IMG/VR virus record: IMGVR_UViG_3300029448_000093
Span: 1-44,230 of that record
From: a virus
Reading direction: 5' to 3' (one strand)
Length of the DNA: 44,230 bases
The first letter of the stretch is position 1, and each line of letters starts with the position of its first letter. Below the pieces are notes generated by a model. That model did not search any database, was not told the DNA's origin, and was given only the letters and a program-made list of their open reading frames with translations. Positions 20,197 to 27,345 of the stretch are shown one piece after another. A program made the position numbers and the translations under genes.

Positions 20197-21045
20197 ATGA
20201 TTGAAGAAAACACTCCGCCAACACCTGCGGATACGCCCGAAGCAAAGGCTGTTGCTAATGTGGAAGTGGCGATGAACAACCCTGCTATGGTTCCTGATAA
20301 GTTTAAGAACGAAGATGGTAGCGTCAATGGCGATGCCTTGCTTCAAAGCTATCTACACATGGAACAACGTATGAGTGGTGTCCCTGTATCAGAAACTCCC
20401 CCGGCAAACGAGCAGCCTCAGGCTGTCACCGACCCGAGTCAGGCTCTGAAGACAGAAGACACTGCTGATGCGGGCAGTATTGCAGAAGCCTTTGATGGGC
20501 CTGCTGCACCGGAAGGCTCAGACCTGTGGAAACAGGTAGAAACAGAGCTTTCAACGGGTGGTGAAATTACGCCCGAAACCTTTAACGCCCTCAAGCAGGC
20601 CGGTGTGCCTGAAAGCCTCATTGCGTCAGCGGCCTATGGCCGACAGGCAAAGATGAAGTCCGACATGGACAGCGCTTACGAGATTACGGGCGGCAAGGAA
20701 AGTTTTGATGCTACTATGGAGTGGGCAAAGACGAACCTGAGCGAGGCTGATAAGGCCACAATGTCTCAGGGTCTCAAAGGCCCTAACTCCCTGATGATTC
20801 TTCAGGGTCTTCATGCTAAGTACCAAGCCAGCGCTGAATCAAGCGGTCAGGTTGACACCGGATCAGCAGGACAGCCAGCCTTGGGACCAGCAGCAGACAG
20901 GATTGTAGCGTTTACTTCGCCCCGCGAACAACACGCCGCAATGTCCGACCCGAAATACATCAGTGATCCAGAGTACAGAGCCAAGGTAGACATGAGGCTA
21001 CAGCTTAGCGCTGGTATTCCTCCCGAACACCTCGGACCTAGATAA
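20197..21045 (+). CDS. Capsid assembly scaffolding protein (T7 gp9-like)
   Basis: 282 residues (T7 gp9: 307), GGAGAG upstream. N-terminal region acidic and Pro/Ala-rich (NTPPTPADTPEAKAV), then MVPDKFKNEDGSVNGDALLQSYLHMEQ, a pattern shared by podovirus scaffolds. The middle is helical (KQVETELSTGGEITPETFNALKQAGVPESL), and the C-terminus, SPREQHAAMSDPKYISDPEYRAKVDMRLQLS, is the typical coat-binding end. It guides procapsid formation and is lost on maturation. Followed by a terminator at 21050. Confidence 0.9.
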   Translation: MIEENTPPTPADTPEAKAVANVEVAMNNPAMVPDKFKNEDGSVNGDALLQSYLHMEQRMSGVPVSETPPANEQPQAVTDPSQALKTEDTADAGSIAEAFDGPAAPEGSDLWKQVETELSTGGEITPETFNALKQAGVPESLIASAAYGRQAKMKSDMDSAYEITGGKESFDATMEWAKTNLSEADKATMSQGLKGPNSLMILQGLHAKYQASAESSGQVDTGSAGQPALGPAADRIVAFTSPREQHAAMSDPKYISDPEYRAKVDMRLQLSAGIPPEHLGPR

Positions 21046-21049
21046 TATG

Positions 21050-21081
21050 AAGCCTATCCCTGAAAAGGGGTAGGTTTTTTT
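21050..21081 (+). terminator. Terminator between scaffold and capsid genes
   Basis: CCTATCCC (21053-21060) pairs with GGGGTAGG (21067-21074) around TGAAAA, followed by seven T. The stem sequence is nearly the same as that of the terminator at 22929-22953, so the two bracket the capsid gene and its partner. Confidence 0.88.
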
Positions 21082-21233
21082 ATGACACTACAACCCTCAT
21101 CCAAGCCTTTCGAGCTTCTTGGCTGAGCTGCGTAGTTTGCAACGGCCCGTTTAGGCCCACATGTTGTGGACAACCTAGTGAGAGCGGACAACCAAGCTAG
21201 TCAGTTACATTAAACAAACATTAGGAATTAACA
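21082..21233 (+). promoter_or_regulatory. Intergenic region before the capsid gene
   Basis: 152 bases between a terminator and the major capsid gene, so a transcription start is expected here. No good copy of the phage promoter motif is visible. Present are a near-palindrome GTTGTGGACAAC (21163-21174) and a repeat GGACAACC (21168-21175, 21186-21193), each followed by TAGT(G/C)AG. These may be part of a divergent promoter or an mRNA processing site. A ribosome site (AGGAATT) precedes the ATG. Confidence 0.4.
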
Positions 21234-22313
21234 ATGGCTAATACATCCGCTATTAGATATTCACAGAACGCCGCTCTCGCCAGCCCTTCAGTTGGTGACC
21301 TTTACCTCCCCGTATTTGGCGGTCAAGTTCTCACCCGATACTCAGAGTACCTCGGGATTTCGTCAATGGTCCGCCGTCAGCAGATCATGTCCGGCAACAC
21401 GGCTAGGTTCCCCCGCCTCGGCGGTATCGGGGCTGAGCGCCACGCCGCTAACACCCAGCTTCTCGGCCTTTCGGCTGAAAGCACCGAGCTTTCGATCGCT
21501 CTTGATGATCGTCCAATGGTCTCGCACTTCGTTATTGACGATGTTGACCAGATGCTGACTCACTTCGAGTCACGCTCGCACTGGGCATACGAATGTGGTC
21601 AGGCTCTTGCCGAAGCACAGGACCAGAACACCCTCCGTCTTCTGATCAATGCCTCACGCGAAACCCCAACCACCATGTACGGTGGCTCAAGCTCCGCCTT
21701 CCCCGGCGGCGGTATTGACGGCGCTGGTACTGCATCAACGGGAGCTTACTCGCAGGCAACTGCTGTTACCGCTCCTACTGAAGCTGATGTGGGCAAGTTC
21801 CTGAACTCGCTTGATGCGATTCAGATCCGTTTCGATGAAATGCGCGTCCCCTTTAACGACCGTACTGTCTGTACTACCGTTAAGATGTGGCACGCTATTC
21901 GTCAGTTCGGTTCGCCGCGAAGCACAGGCGACCTCGACAACGGACGAGTCCCCCTGTTCATGGCTGACAACGGAACCTATGGAGCTAGTGCCAACCAGCA
22001 GCAGTTCCCCGTTATGTCACCCGACTTCCAGCAGGGCATCGACTTCAACGGCATGCAGATCTATCGAACGAACATTCCGGTGTTCGGTCAGAACTACAGC
22101 TCTGACGGCGATGAGGCTAAGTATCAGGGCGACTTCACGAAGTCCGTTGGTATCTGCTTCCAAGCTGACGCTTGCGCTGTTGTTGAGAAGATGGCAATCA
22201 CTGCTGAAATGGACCGTCAGGTTTCATACCAGAACGATCTCTTCGTTGCTAAGATGCTTACCGGTGGCGGAACCCTTCGTCCCGAGTGTGCAATCGAAAT
22301 CTCAAACGACTGA
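21234..22313 (+). CDS. Major capsid protein (T7 gp10-like)
   Basis: 359 residues (T7 gp10A: 345). The HK97-fold capsid shell protein. Diagnostic segments: GDLYLPVFGGQVLTRYSEYLG, GNTARFPRLGGIGAERHAAN, LDDRPMVSHFVIDDVDQMLTHFESRSHWAYECGQALAEAQDQNTLRLLI and, near the end, FQADACAVVEKMAITAEMDRQVSYQNDLFVAKMLTGGGTLRPECAIEI. Every one fits the T7-like coat family. It lies between two terminators with only one partner gene, consistent with very high separate expression. Confidence 0.97.
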   Translation: MANTSAIRYSQNAALASPSVGDLYLPVFGGQVLTRYSEYLGISSMVRRQQIMSGNTARFPRLGGIGAERHAANTQLLGLSAESTELSIALDDRPMVSHFVIDDVDQMLTHFESRSHWAYECGQALAEAQDQNTLRLLINASRETPTTMYGGSSSAFPGGGIDGAGTASTGAYSQATAVTAPTEADVGKFLNSLDAIQIRFDEMRVPFNDRTVCTTVKMWHAIRQFGSPRSTGDLDNGRVPLFMADNGTYGASANQQQFPVMSPDFQQGIDFNGMQIYRTNIPVFGQNYSSDGDEAKYQGDFTKSVGICFQADACAVVEKMAITAEMDRQVSYQNDLFVAKMLTGGGTLRPECAIEISND

Positions 22314-22333
22314 TCCTTAAGGAGGATTAAACT

Positions 22334-22900
22334 ATGGATACTTACAACTACACGAATGGTGCTCCTCTCCTTGGGGACGAGCGACCAGCGAATCGCCGTA
22401 ACCTCCTCGCAAGTGGTACGTCTGTCGAAAAGATTAACCTCACAAGCGCTACTACCGATGTTACTGCTGGTACGGCTGGTCTCGGAGACCTTGGCGCGGT
22501 TTCTAAGGACGCACGCGGTGTCTACCGTGTGTCTTATCAGGCCACCACGTCTGGTGACGGCCTTGGTGCTTGGAACTACTCTGACTTCGTGATCTACGAA
22601 AACACGGCAGGTGTCTACCTGACCGCAGCTCAGGCTATCGACTCCTCCGAAGGTGGTAGTGCTACTAGTGATGCCGATGACACCGATCTTCGGGCATCAG
22701 TTGACACCACCGTCTTTGGTGCTGCAACCCTCAACGGCAGTGGTCCGGACAGTAAGGCAACGGTCTTTGTTGCTACTTCCACCAACGTGACTCACGCTGC
22801 TGCGTGGACCGCTGGGGTGACACTGAAGGCAGGCAACGTCTACATTCTTGACGCGCTCAGTGCTGCAAGCCGTACTTGGAAGATCGAACGTATCGGTTAA
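22334..22900 (+). CDS. Probable capsid-associated (decoration) protein
   Basis: 188 residues with a strong AAGGAGG site; 20 bases behind the capsid gene and before the terminators, so made from the same abundant mRNA. Rich in Thr, Ser, Ala and Gly with alternating strands (VEKINLTSATTDVTAGTAGL ... GVYRVSYQATTSG ... SDFVIYENTAGVYLTAAQ ... VTLKAGNVYILDALS). This suggests a beta-sandwich. Head decoration or fibre proteins often occupy this position. No family name can be given. Confidence 0.65.
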   Translation: MDTYNYTNGAPLLGDERPANRRNLLASGTSVEKINLTSATTDVTAGTAGLGDLGAVSKDARGVYRVSYQATTSGDGLGAWNYSDFVIYENTAGVYLTAAQAIDSSEGGSATSDADDTDLRASVDTTVFGAATLNGSGPDSKATVFVATSTNVTHAAAWTAGVTLKAGNVYILDALSAASRTWKIERIG

Positions 22901-22928
22901 TCCGGTACTACAACTAAATATATGCGGG

Positions 22929-22959
22929 CCTATCCCCCTCCACGGGGGGTAGGTCTTTT
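22929..22959 (+). terminator. Terminator behind the capsid block, first of two
   Basis: CCTATCCCCC (22929-22938) pairs with GGGGGGTAGG (22944-22953), 10 base pairs with loop TCCAC, followed by TCTTTT. It is a longer sibling of the terminator at 21053. Equivalent in place to T7 T-phi behind gene 10. Confidence 0.88.
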
Positions 22960-22974
22960 CTCTCCTCTCATCTC

Positions 22975-23010
22975 GCCCTCTAGGTGCTTCGGTATCTAGG
23001 GGGCTTTTTT
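22975..23010 (+). terminator. Terminator with UUCG tetraloop, second of two
   Basis: A 13-pair stem (22975-22987 with 22992-23004; several G-T pairs) closed by a C(TTCG)G tetraloop and followed by CTTTTTT. The C(UUCG)G loop is an exceptionally stable RNA fold. Two terminators in a row imply strict insulation of the capsid mRNA from the tail genes. Confidence 0.9.
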
Positions 23011-23033
23011 ATTTAACTCTTACGGAGGCGCTC

Positions 23034-23369
23034 ATGGCTACCATTCAAGAAAAGCAGCTTGCTCAGGCAGCCGGTCAGGCATCCTCAGCCACTATGTACT
23101 CTCCCGGCTCAGGCGAAACAGCCGTGATTAAAAACTTGACAGTTGCCAATGTCACAGCAGGGGTGTCTACCTATAGCATCTATCTAGATGATAACGGTAC
23201 GACCTATGCCGACGCAACCGCGCTGTTTAAGAACATCCCAATCGCCGCAGGAGAAACTCACATCCTGTCTGTATACTGGCCGATGAACGACGCGGCAGGC
23301 AACCTCGCGGTACAATGTGCCGTGAATAACGACTGTACCTTTACCGCCTTTGGTCTGCTAATTACGTAA
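23034..23369 (+). CDS. Small beta-sandwich virion-type protein
   Basis: 111 residues, ACGGAGG upstream. Sequence layout: LAQAAGQASSATMYSPGSGETAVIKNLTVANVT ... YSIYLDDNGTTYADATALFKNIPIAAGETHILSVYWPMNDAAGNLAVQCAVNNDCTFTAFGLLIT. This recurs in small marine-phage proteins encoded among head and tail genes (aVIk.i.v.N.t....f.if.Dd.Gt.y....lf...i.ag.t.......m). Probably a beta-sandwich adaptor or decoration subunit. Exact role unknown. Confidence 0.7.
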   Translation: MATIQEKQLAQAAGQASSATMYSPGSGETAVIKNLTVANVTAGVSTYSIYLDDNGTTYADATALFKNIPIAAGETHILSVYWPMNDAAGNLAVQCAVNNDCTFTAFGLLIT

Positions 23370-23378
23370 GGAAACACC

Positions 23379-23675
23379 ATGCCAGTTCGCGCTCGTGAAA
23401 CGAATGATCGTCCGTCCGAGTCTAGAATTCGGCAGATCATACGTAAAATCTTGAACCAAGAAGTCCGCCGCCTATTGAACGCTAACTCAAGCGTCCAGTC
23501 TCAGGTCACAACGAACACATCCAACATCTCAGCCGTAGTCGCTGTCAACAATTCACAGGCTACGGAGATCGACAACCTTGAACGCCGGTCTGCGGCCCGT
23601 AACACCTCTGGTATTACCAAGACAGGCCAGCTGTCGTTTGACGATCTTGAAAATATAAGAAGGTTTTCACTCTAA
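23379..23675 (+). CDS. Small coiled-coil virion-type protein
   Basis: 98 residues, AAGGAAAC upstream. Basic N-terminus (ARETNDRPSESRIRQIIRKILNQEVRRLLN), then a long heptad stretch (SVQSQVTTNTSNISAVVAVNNSQATEIDNLERR) as in trimeric fibres. The stop overlaps the next start (TAATG). Possibly a short head or tail fibre; no family recognised. Confidence 0.6.
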   Translation: MPVRARETNDRPSESRIRQIIRKILNQEVRRLLNANSSVQSQVTTNTSNISAVVAVNNSQATEIDNLERRSAARNTSGITKTGQLSFDDLENIRRFSL

Positions 23676-24328
23676 TGCCTGATCACAATCTCACTAAACT
23701 TGAAGCGGTCAACCGGATCCTCCGGGCCGCTAGAGAGCACCCCGTTTCGTCTCTTGGTTCTACTACCCAGAACGACTCGCTCCTTGCCGAGCAGATTCTC
23801 GACGATGTTCTCACCCGAGAGCAGATGACCGGCCTTCATGTGAACCAGACCGAAGCCTCGTTTACCCGAGGAGCTGATAAGAAGGTTCTTTTGCCTAGCA
23901 ACACGCTCGGTGTGAAGGGTTGGAACCAGCATGTTCAGAAGAACTACTACCACAAGGAGGTCAACGGCAACGTCTACCTCTTTGATGCCGACCACCAGCC
24001 AGCTACCTCAGACTTTTCTAGTGCTGGGGCCGATGAAGCAACGGCGTATGTCCGCATCACGTGGAGGGCTACGTTCGAGGAGCTTCCTGCTGCCTATCAG
24101 TTCTCTATTGTAGACCAATCTGCTGTTGAATATCAAGAGGCCGTGCTAGGGGACAACACCCTCGGCGCAAAACTTGAGCAACGGGCAGGAAGAAGCCGCG
24201 CAATCGCTCGCTCATACGACATGCGCTACCGACCTAAGAATCAAATCGAGGATGGGCGTAGTAATGTCCAGCGTAGCGGCATGGCTGTTCAACGCTCGTG
24301 GCCCTATAACGACCTTCGGAGACAATAA
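23675..24328 (+). CDS. Tail tubular protein A (T7 gp11-like)
   Basis: 217 residues (T7 gp11: 196). LTKLEAVNRILRAAREHPVSSL at the N-terminus is the family signature. Later FLLPSNTLGV-like (KKVLLPSNTLGVKGWN) and VYLFDADHQ, then RAGRSRAIARSYDMRYRPKNQ near the end. It forms the ring between portal and nozzle. Stop overlaps the next gene's start by one base, as in other T7-like phages. Confidence 0.92.
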   Translation: MPDHNLTKLEAVNRILRAAREHPVSSLGSTTQNDSLLAEQILDDVLTREQMTGLHVNQTEASFTRGADKKVLLPSNTLGVKGWNQHVQKNYYHKEVNGNVYLFDADHQPATSDFSSAGADEATAYVRITWRATFEELPAAYQFSIVDQSAVEYQEAVLGDNTLGAKLEQRAGRSRAIARSYDMRYRPKNQIEDGRSNVQRSGMAVQRSWPYNDLRRQ

Positions 24329-26748
24329 TGCCTATCACCACTGTACGTGTTCCTTCCTTCATGGGGGGAGTTAGCAAAGTATCCATGGCCCAGCGCTCAG
24401 CTATTGAGATGGACGCTATGGAAAACGTAGACGTTGACCTTTCTCGTGGAGTCACGAAGAGAGCGGGCACTGAACACGTTACGCCTAGTACAGATGGTGA
24501 CACTAACGGCTGCCTTCCTGTGGTGGACCCGACCGAGGACGCTCATATCTTCTGGATCAACCGATCCGAGACGGAGCGCTTCATGGGTATCATCAACCCT
24601 ACGGCAGCAGGCACGGGCACAGAAGGTGACCCCAACAACATCATTCAGATCTTCAACATCGTCACCGGTGCTGAGGTTCCTGTACACGCAATTAAAGCAA
24701 ACGGTACTGAAACCGATATTGGTGGCGTGGACGGCCAAGGGCTTGGAGACAATGACACACTCGTCGTGGCTCTTGCTGCGTACCTGACTAACGGAACCCA
24801 GACCCCACAGCAGCGATACAGAACGCTGACGGTTGAGGACGGGACGTTTATCCTGAACCGATCTGTTACTACAGCGGTTGAGGGTGTTGCTATTAACTAC
24901 AAGAATGCAGCTGACGATGCGTTTGTGCGTAATCAGAACTATGCTCAGAACGTAACTGCATGGTCTGACTTTACTCACCCACCGCCCGCTGCTGCCACGT
25001 ACCCCACCCGAGCTGACCTGATTAGTAACAACAGCGGTAACAATTTTACCGACGATAGAATCTGGTACGCAACTGATGATGATGTCGGGCTGCCGCAGGG
25101 TTTTTACTACGCTACATCAACTACTCAGCCCCCATGGTTTGAACGCCTCCCAACGGAGCTGCCTAACTCTTTCCTTAAGCGAGAGACTATGCCCTTGCTG
25201 ATGAAGTACGTTACGACCGGGACCACCCGATTTGTAATTCAGGCCATAGATTGGGAACCTCGTAAGTCAGGTGACAGTGGTACAAACCCTGGGCCTACCT
25301 TCATTGGTAATGCTATCGACGATATCGCCTTCCATCAGGGACGACTGTGGTTCGCTTCAGGCGAGCGCATCGTTAGCAGCCGTGCAGGGGACATCTTTAA
25401 CCTCTGGATCGACAGTGTGTCTCTGGTCTCAGATGCAGACCCTATCGATGACGCGATCCAAGGCACACGTATCTCAAACATCCGGCTATTGGAGTCCTTC
25501 CGAGAGTCCTTGATCTTGATAACGGACGGTGCAAGGCAGGTTGAGCTACGAGCCAACGGCCCTATCACCCCGCAATCATATCAGATGTACAACTCTACTG
25601 ATATCTTCTCGGCTAACTACGTAGAACCTACCCGACTCGGGTCTTCTATGTTCTTTGCCGGTGAGCGTGACGCATCGAACCTGCTCTGGGAGTATTCTTA
25701 CTCACCCAATCAGGTGTCTAACGTCGCGGCAGACCTGACTGAACGGGTGCATGGGTATATCCCTGCTGAGGTTCACTGGATGACCGCATCAGCGTCCCAC
25801 AACCAGCTCTATCTTCTGAGCCTTGCGGACCCAGACGCTATCTATGTCAACACTACAAGCTACAGTGGACAAGATCGAGTGCTTAACTCGTGGTTCCGGT
25901 GGACATACCCCGGCGCTACCAAGATCAGGTCCGTTGAAGTCTTTGATGATTACCTGTACATTCTTGTGGAGCGTAATCTTGGTAACGACGCAGAGGACGG
26001 AACCTTCCTGTTCCTTGAGCGGCAGCCCCTAGGCACGCCCGCACAGGAGACCGAGGGCACTCAGACTCTAAACTTCTCTGTCCGCGCTGACCGTAAGGTA
26101 GCCGTCAATGGCGACTACATTCCCGGCAGTAACGAGACAGTGTTCATCCTCCCCTACAACGGCTTTGCCGACAACTACCAAGTTGTGGCTGGCCCTCTGT
26201 TTGACACCGCAACCATTAAGGCCGCTGGGTCAGAGGTTGCGGTGGTAAACTCCGGTACGTTTATTGACGATATCGGCGTGGGTGCAGGCGATGAGTCTGA
26301 TGTTACAGACCACTACCAACAGGTCACCGTAACAGGGGACTGGTCAAGGAACGCTGACGGCACAGCCGCCAAGTGTTTGGTAGGAGTTAAGTACGACTCA
26401 AGCGTCAAGATGTCAGAGCAGTTTGCTCGTGACGGTCAGGGCGCTCCTGTACACGGTAACAACCACCTGTCTCGGATGCGTCTTCGCCACCGGGACTCTG
26501 GAGGTTACTCGGTCAGGGTCACCCCTGAGGGCCGTACTCCTTTGATCCACAATTACTATGTACCTTTCATTGGCTCAACCGCTTTGGACAGCACCACGCT
26601 GTCATCGTTCGGTGAGTTTCAGTTCCGCGTGATGGCTCACGCTAGAAACACCACCATTGAGCTAATCAATGACACCCCCTTTCCAACTACATGGATCGAC
26701 GGCGATTTCGATACGACCTTCGTTCCTACTTACTCACCTGTGAGGTAA
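24328..26748 (+). CDS. Tail tubular protein B (T7 gp12-like nozzle)
   Basis: 806 residues (T7 gp12: 794). N-terminal VPSFMGGVSKVSMAQRSAIEMDAMENVDVDLSRGVTKRAGTEH is diagnostic for this family. Other conserved parts: IAFHQGRLWFASGERIVSSRAGDIFNLW, DPIDDAIQGTRISNIRLLESFRESLILITDGARQVEL and QDRVLNSWFRWTYPGATKIRSVEVFDDYLYILVER. The protein is the hexameric tail nozzle to which fibres attach and through which internal proteins and DNA leave. Confidence 0.95.
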   Translation: MPITTVRVPSFMGGVSKVSMAQRSAIEMDAMENVDVDLSRGVTKRAGTEHVTPSTDGDTNGCLPVVDPTEDAHIFWINRSETERFMGIINPTAAGTGTEGDPNNIIQIFNIVTGAEVPVHAIKANGTETDIGGVDGQGLGDNDTLVVALAAYLTNGTQTPQQRYRTLTVEDGTFILNRSVTTAVEGVAINYKNAADDAFVRNQNYAQNVTAWSDFTHPPPAAATYPTRADLISNNSGNNFTDDRIWYATDDDVGLPQGFYYATSTTQPPWFERLPTELPNSFLKRETMPLLMKYVTTGTTRFVIQAIDWEPRKSGDSGTNPGPTFIGNAIDDIAFHQGRLWFASGERIVSSRAGDIFNLWIDSVSLVSDADPIDDAIQGTRISNIRLLESFRESLILITDGARQVELRANGPITPQSYQMYNSTDIFSANYVEPTRLGSSMFFAGERDASNLLWEYSYSPNQVSNVAADLTERVHGYIPAEVHWMTASASHNQLYLLSLADPDAIYVNTTSYSGQDRVLNSWFRWTYPGATKIRSVEVFDDYLYILVERNLGNDAEDGTFLFLERQPLGTPAQETEGTQTLNFSVRADRKVAVNGDYIPGSNETVFILPYNGFADNYQVVAGPLFDTATIKAAGSEVAVVNSGTFIDDIGVGAGDESDVTDHYQQVTVTGDWSRNADGTAAKCLVGVKYDSSVKMSEQFARDGQGAPVHGNNHLSRMRLRHRDSGGYSVRVTPEGRTPLIHNYYVPFIGSTALDSTTLSSFGEFQFRVMAHARNTTIELINDTPFPTTWIDGDFDTTFVPTYSPVR

Positions 26749-26749
26749 T

Positions 26750-27337
26750 ATGGCAGAATTTCAAAATGAGATTGGCGGACTGGCTACCGGCTTTGCTGAA
26801 CTAAGCAGCCGCGCCACCGCTTCAAGCAACCTTCGCAGGCTAGAGATTGCGGAGGGAAACGTAAGCGCAGCCACTGACCAGATCCAGCTGGAAGAAACCA
26901 CTCAACGGCAAAACATTGCCAGAGAGTTGGCTATGTTCTCTGGATCTCAGGCCGCCGCCCGAGCTTATCGTGGCGGTGGCTCAGTTGGCTCAGGGTTTGC
27001 AATCGATAGCGCAGCCGCTGCTCATGCGGCTGACCAAGCTGCTATCGTAGAGGCTAACGCCGCCAACAAGGAGATTGCTGTCATCGCCGCTAATCAGGTG
27101 ATGATGGATGACCCTGTTCTCGCCGCTATTCAAGGCGGAGTCGAGGGCATGAACATGGGCATGGGCATCGCAAACGCTCTACTGTCTGAGGCTTCGGTGC
27201 GACAGCATCAGTGGTCACAGCAGATTAGCAGCGGCGGAGTCAACGCCCCATCATCGTATCAGAACTACATTTCATCTATTCTAGATATCCCCGGATTCGA
27301 CATTAACGATTTCTTGGGGGATATTGACTTCGGTTAG
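26750..27337 (+). CDS. Internal virion protein (T7 gp14-like)
   Basis: 195 residues (T7 gp14: 196). Ala-rich helical protein: FAELSSRATASSNLRRLEIAEGNVSAATDQIQLEETTQRQNIARELAMFSGSQAAARAYRGGGSVGSGFAIDS. Central hydrophobic helix (MGMGIANALLSEA). gp14-type proteins are ejected first and form a pore in the outer membrane. Assignment rests on size, position and composition. Confidence 0.82.
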   Translation: MAEFQNEIGGLATGFAELSSRATASSNLRRLEIAEGNVSAATDQIQLEETTQRQNIARELAMFSGSQAAARAYRGGGSVGSGFAIDSAAAAHAADQAAIVEANAANKEIAVIAANQVMMDDPVLAAIQGGVEGMNMGMGIANALLSEASVRQHQWSQQISSGGVNAPSSYQNYISSILDIPGFDINDFLGDIDFG

Positions 27338-27345
27338 GAGCCATA

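Noticed and set aside
21082-21233. tRNA or small RNA gene in the gap before the capsid gene
   Set aside because: No cloverleaf or TTCRA-type loop was seen; only a short palindrome and a repeat are present.
25249-25264. ATTGGGAACCTCGTAA resembling the Syn5 promoter
   Set aside because: It lies inside the tail nozzle gene, is not repeated, and does not match this phage's own GGGGGTAATAG core.
27315-27328. TTGGGGGATATTGA before the 27346 gene as a promoter
   Set aside because: Matches only the G-run; the following TAATAGAG part agrees at about half the positions.
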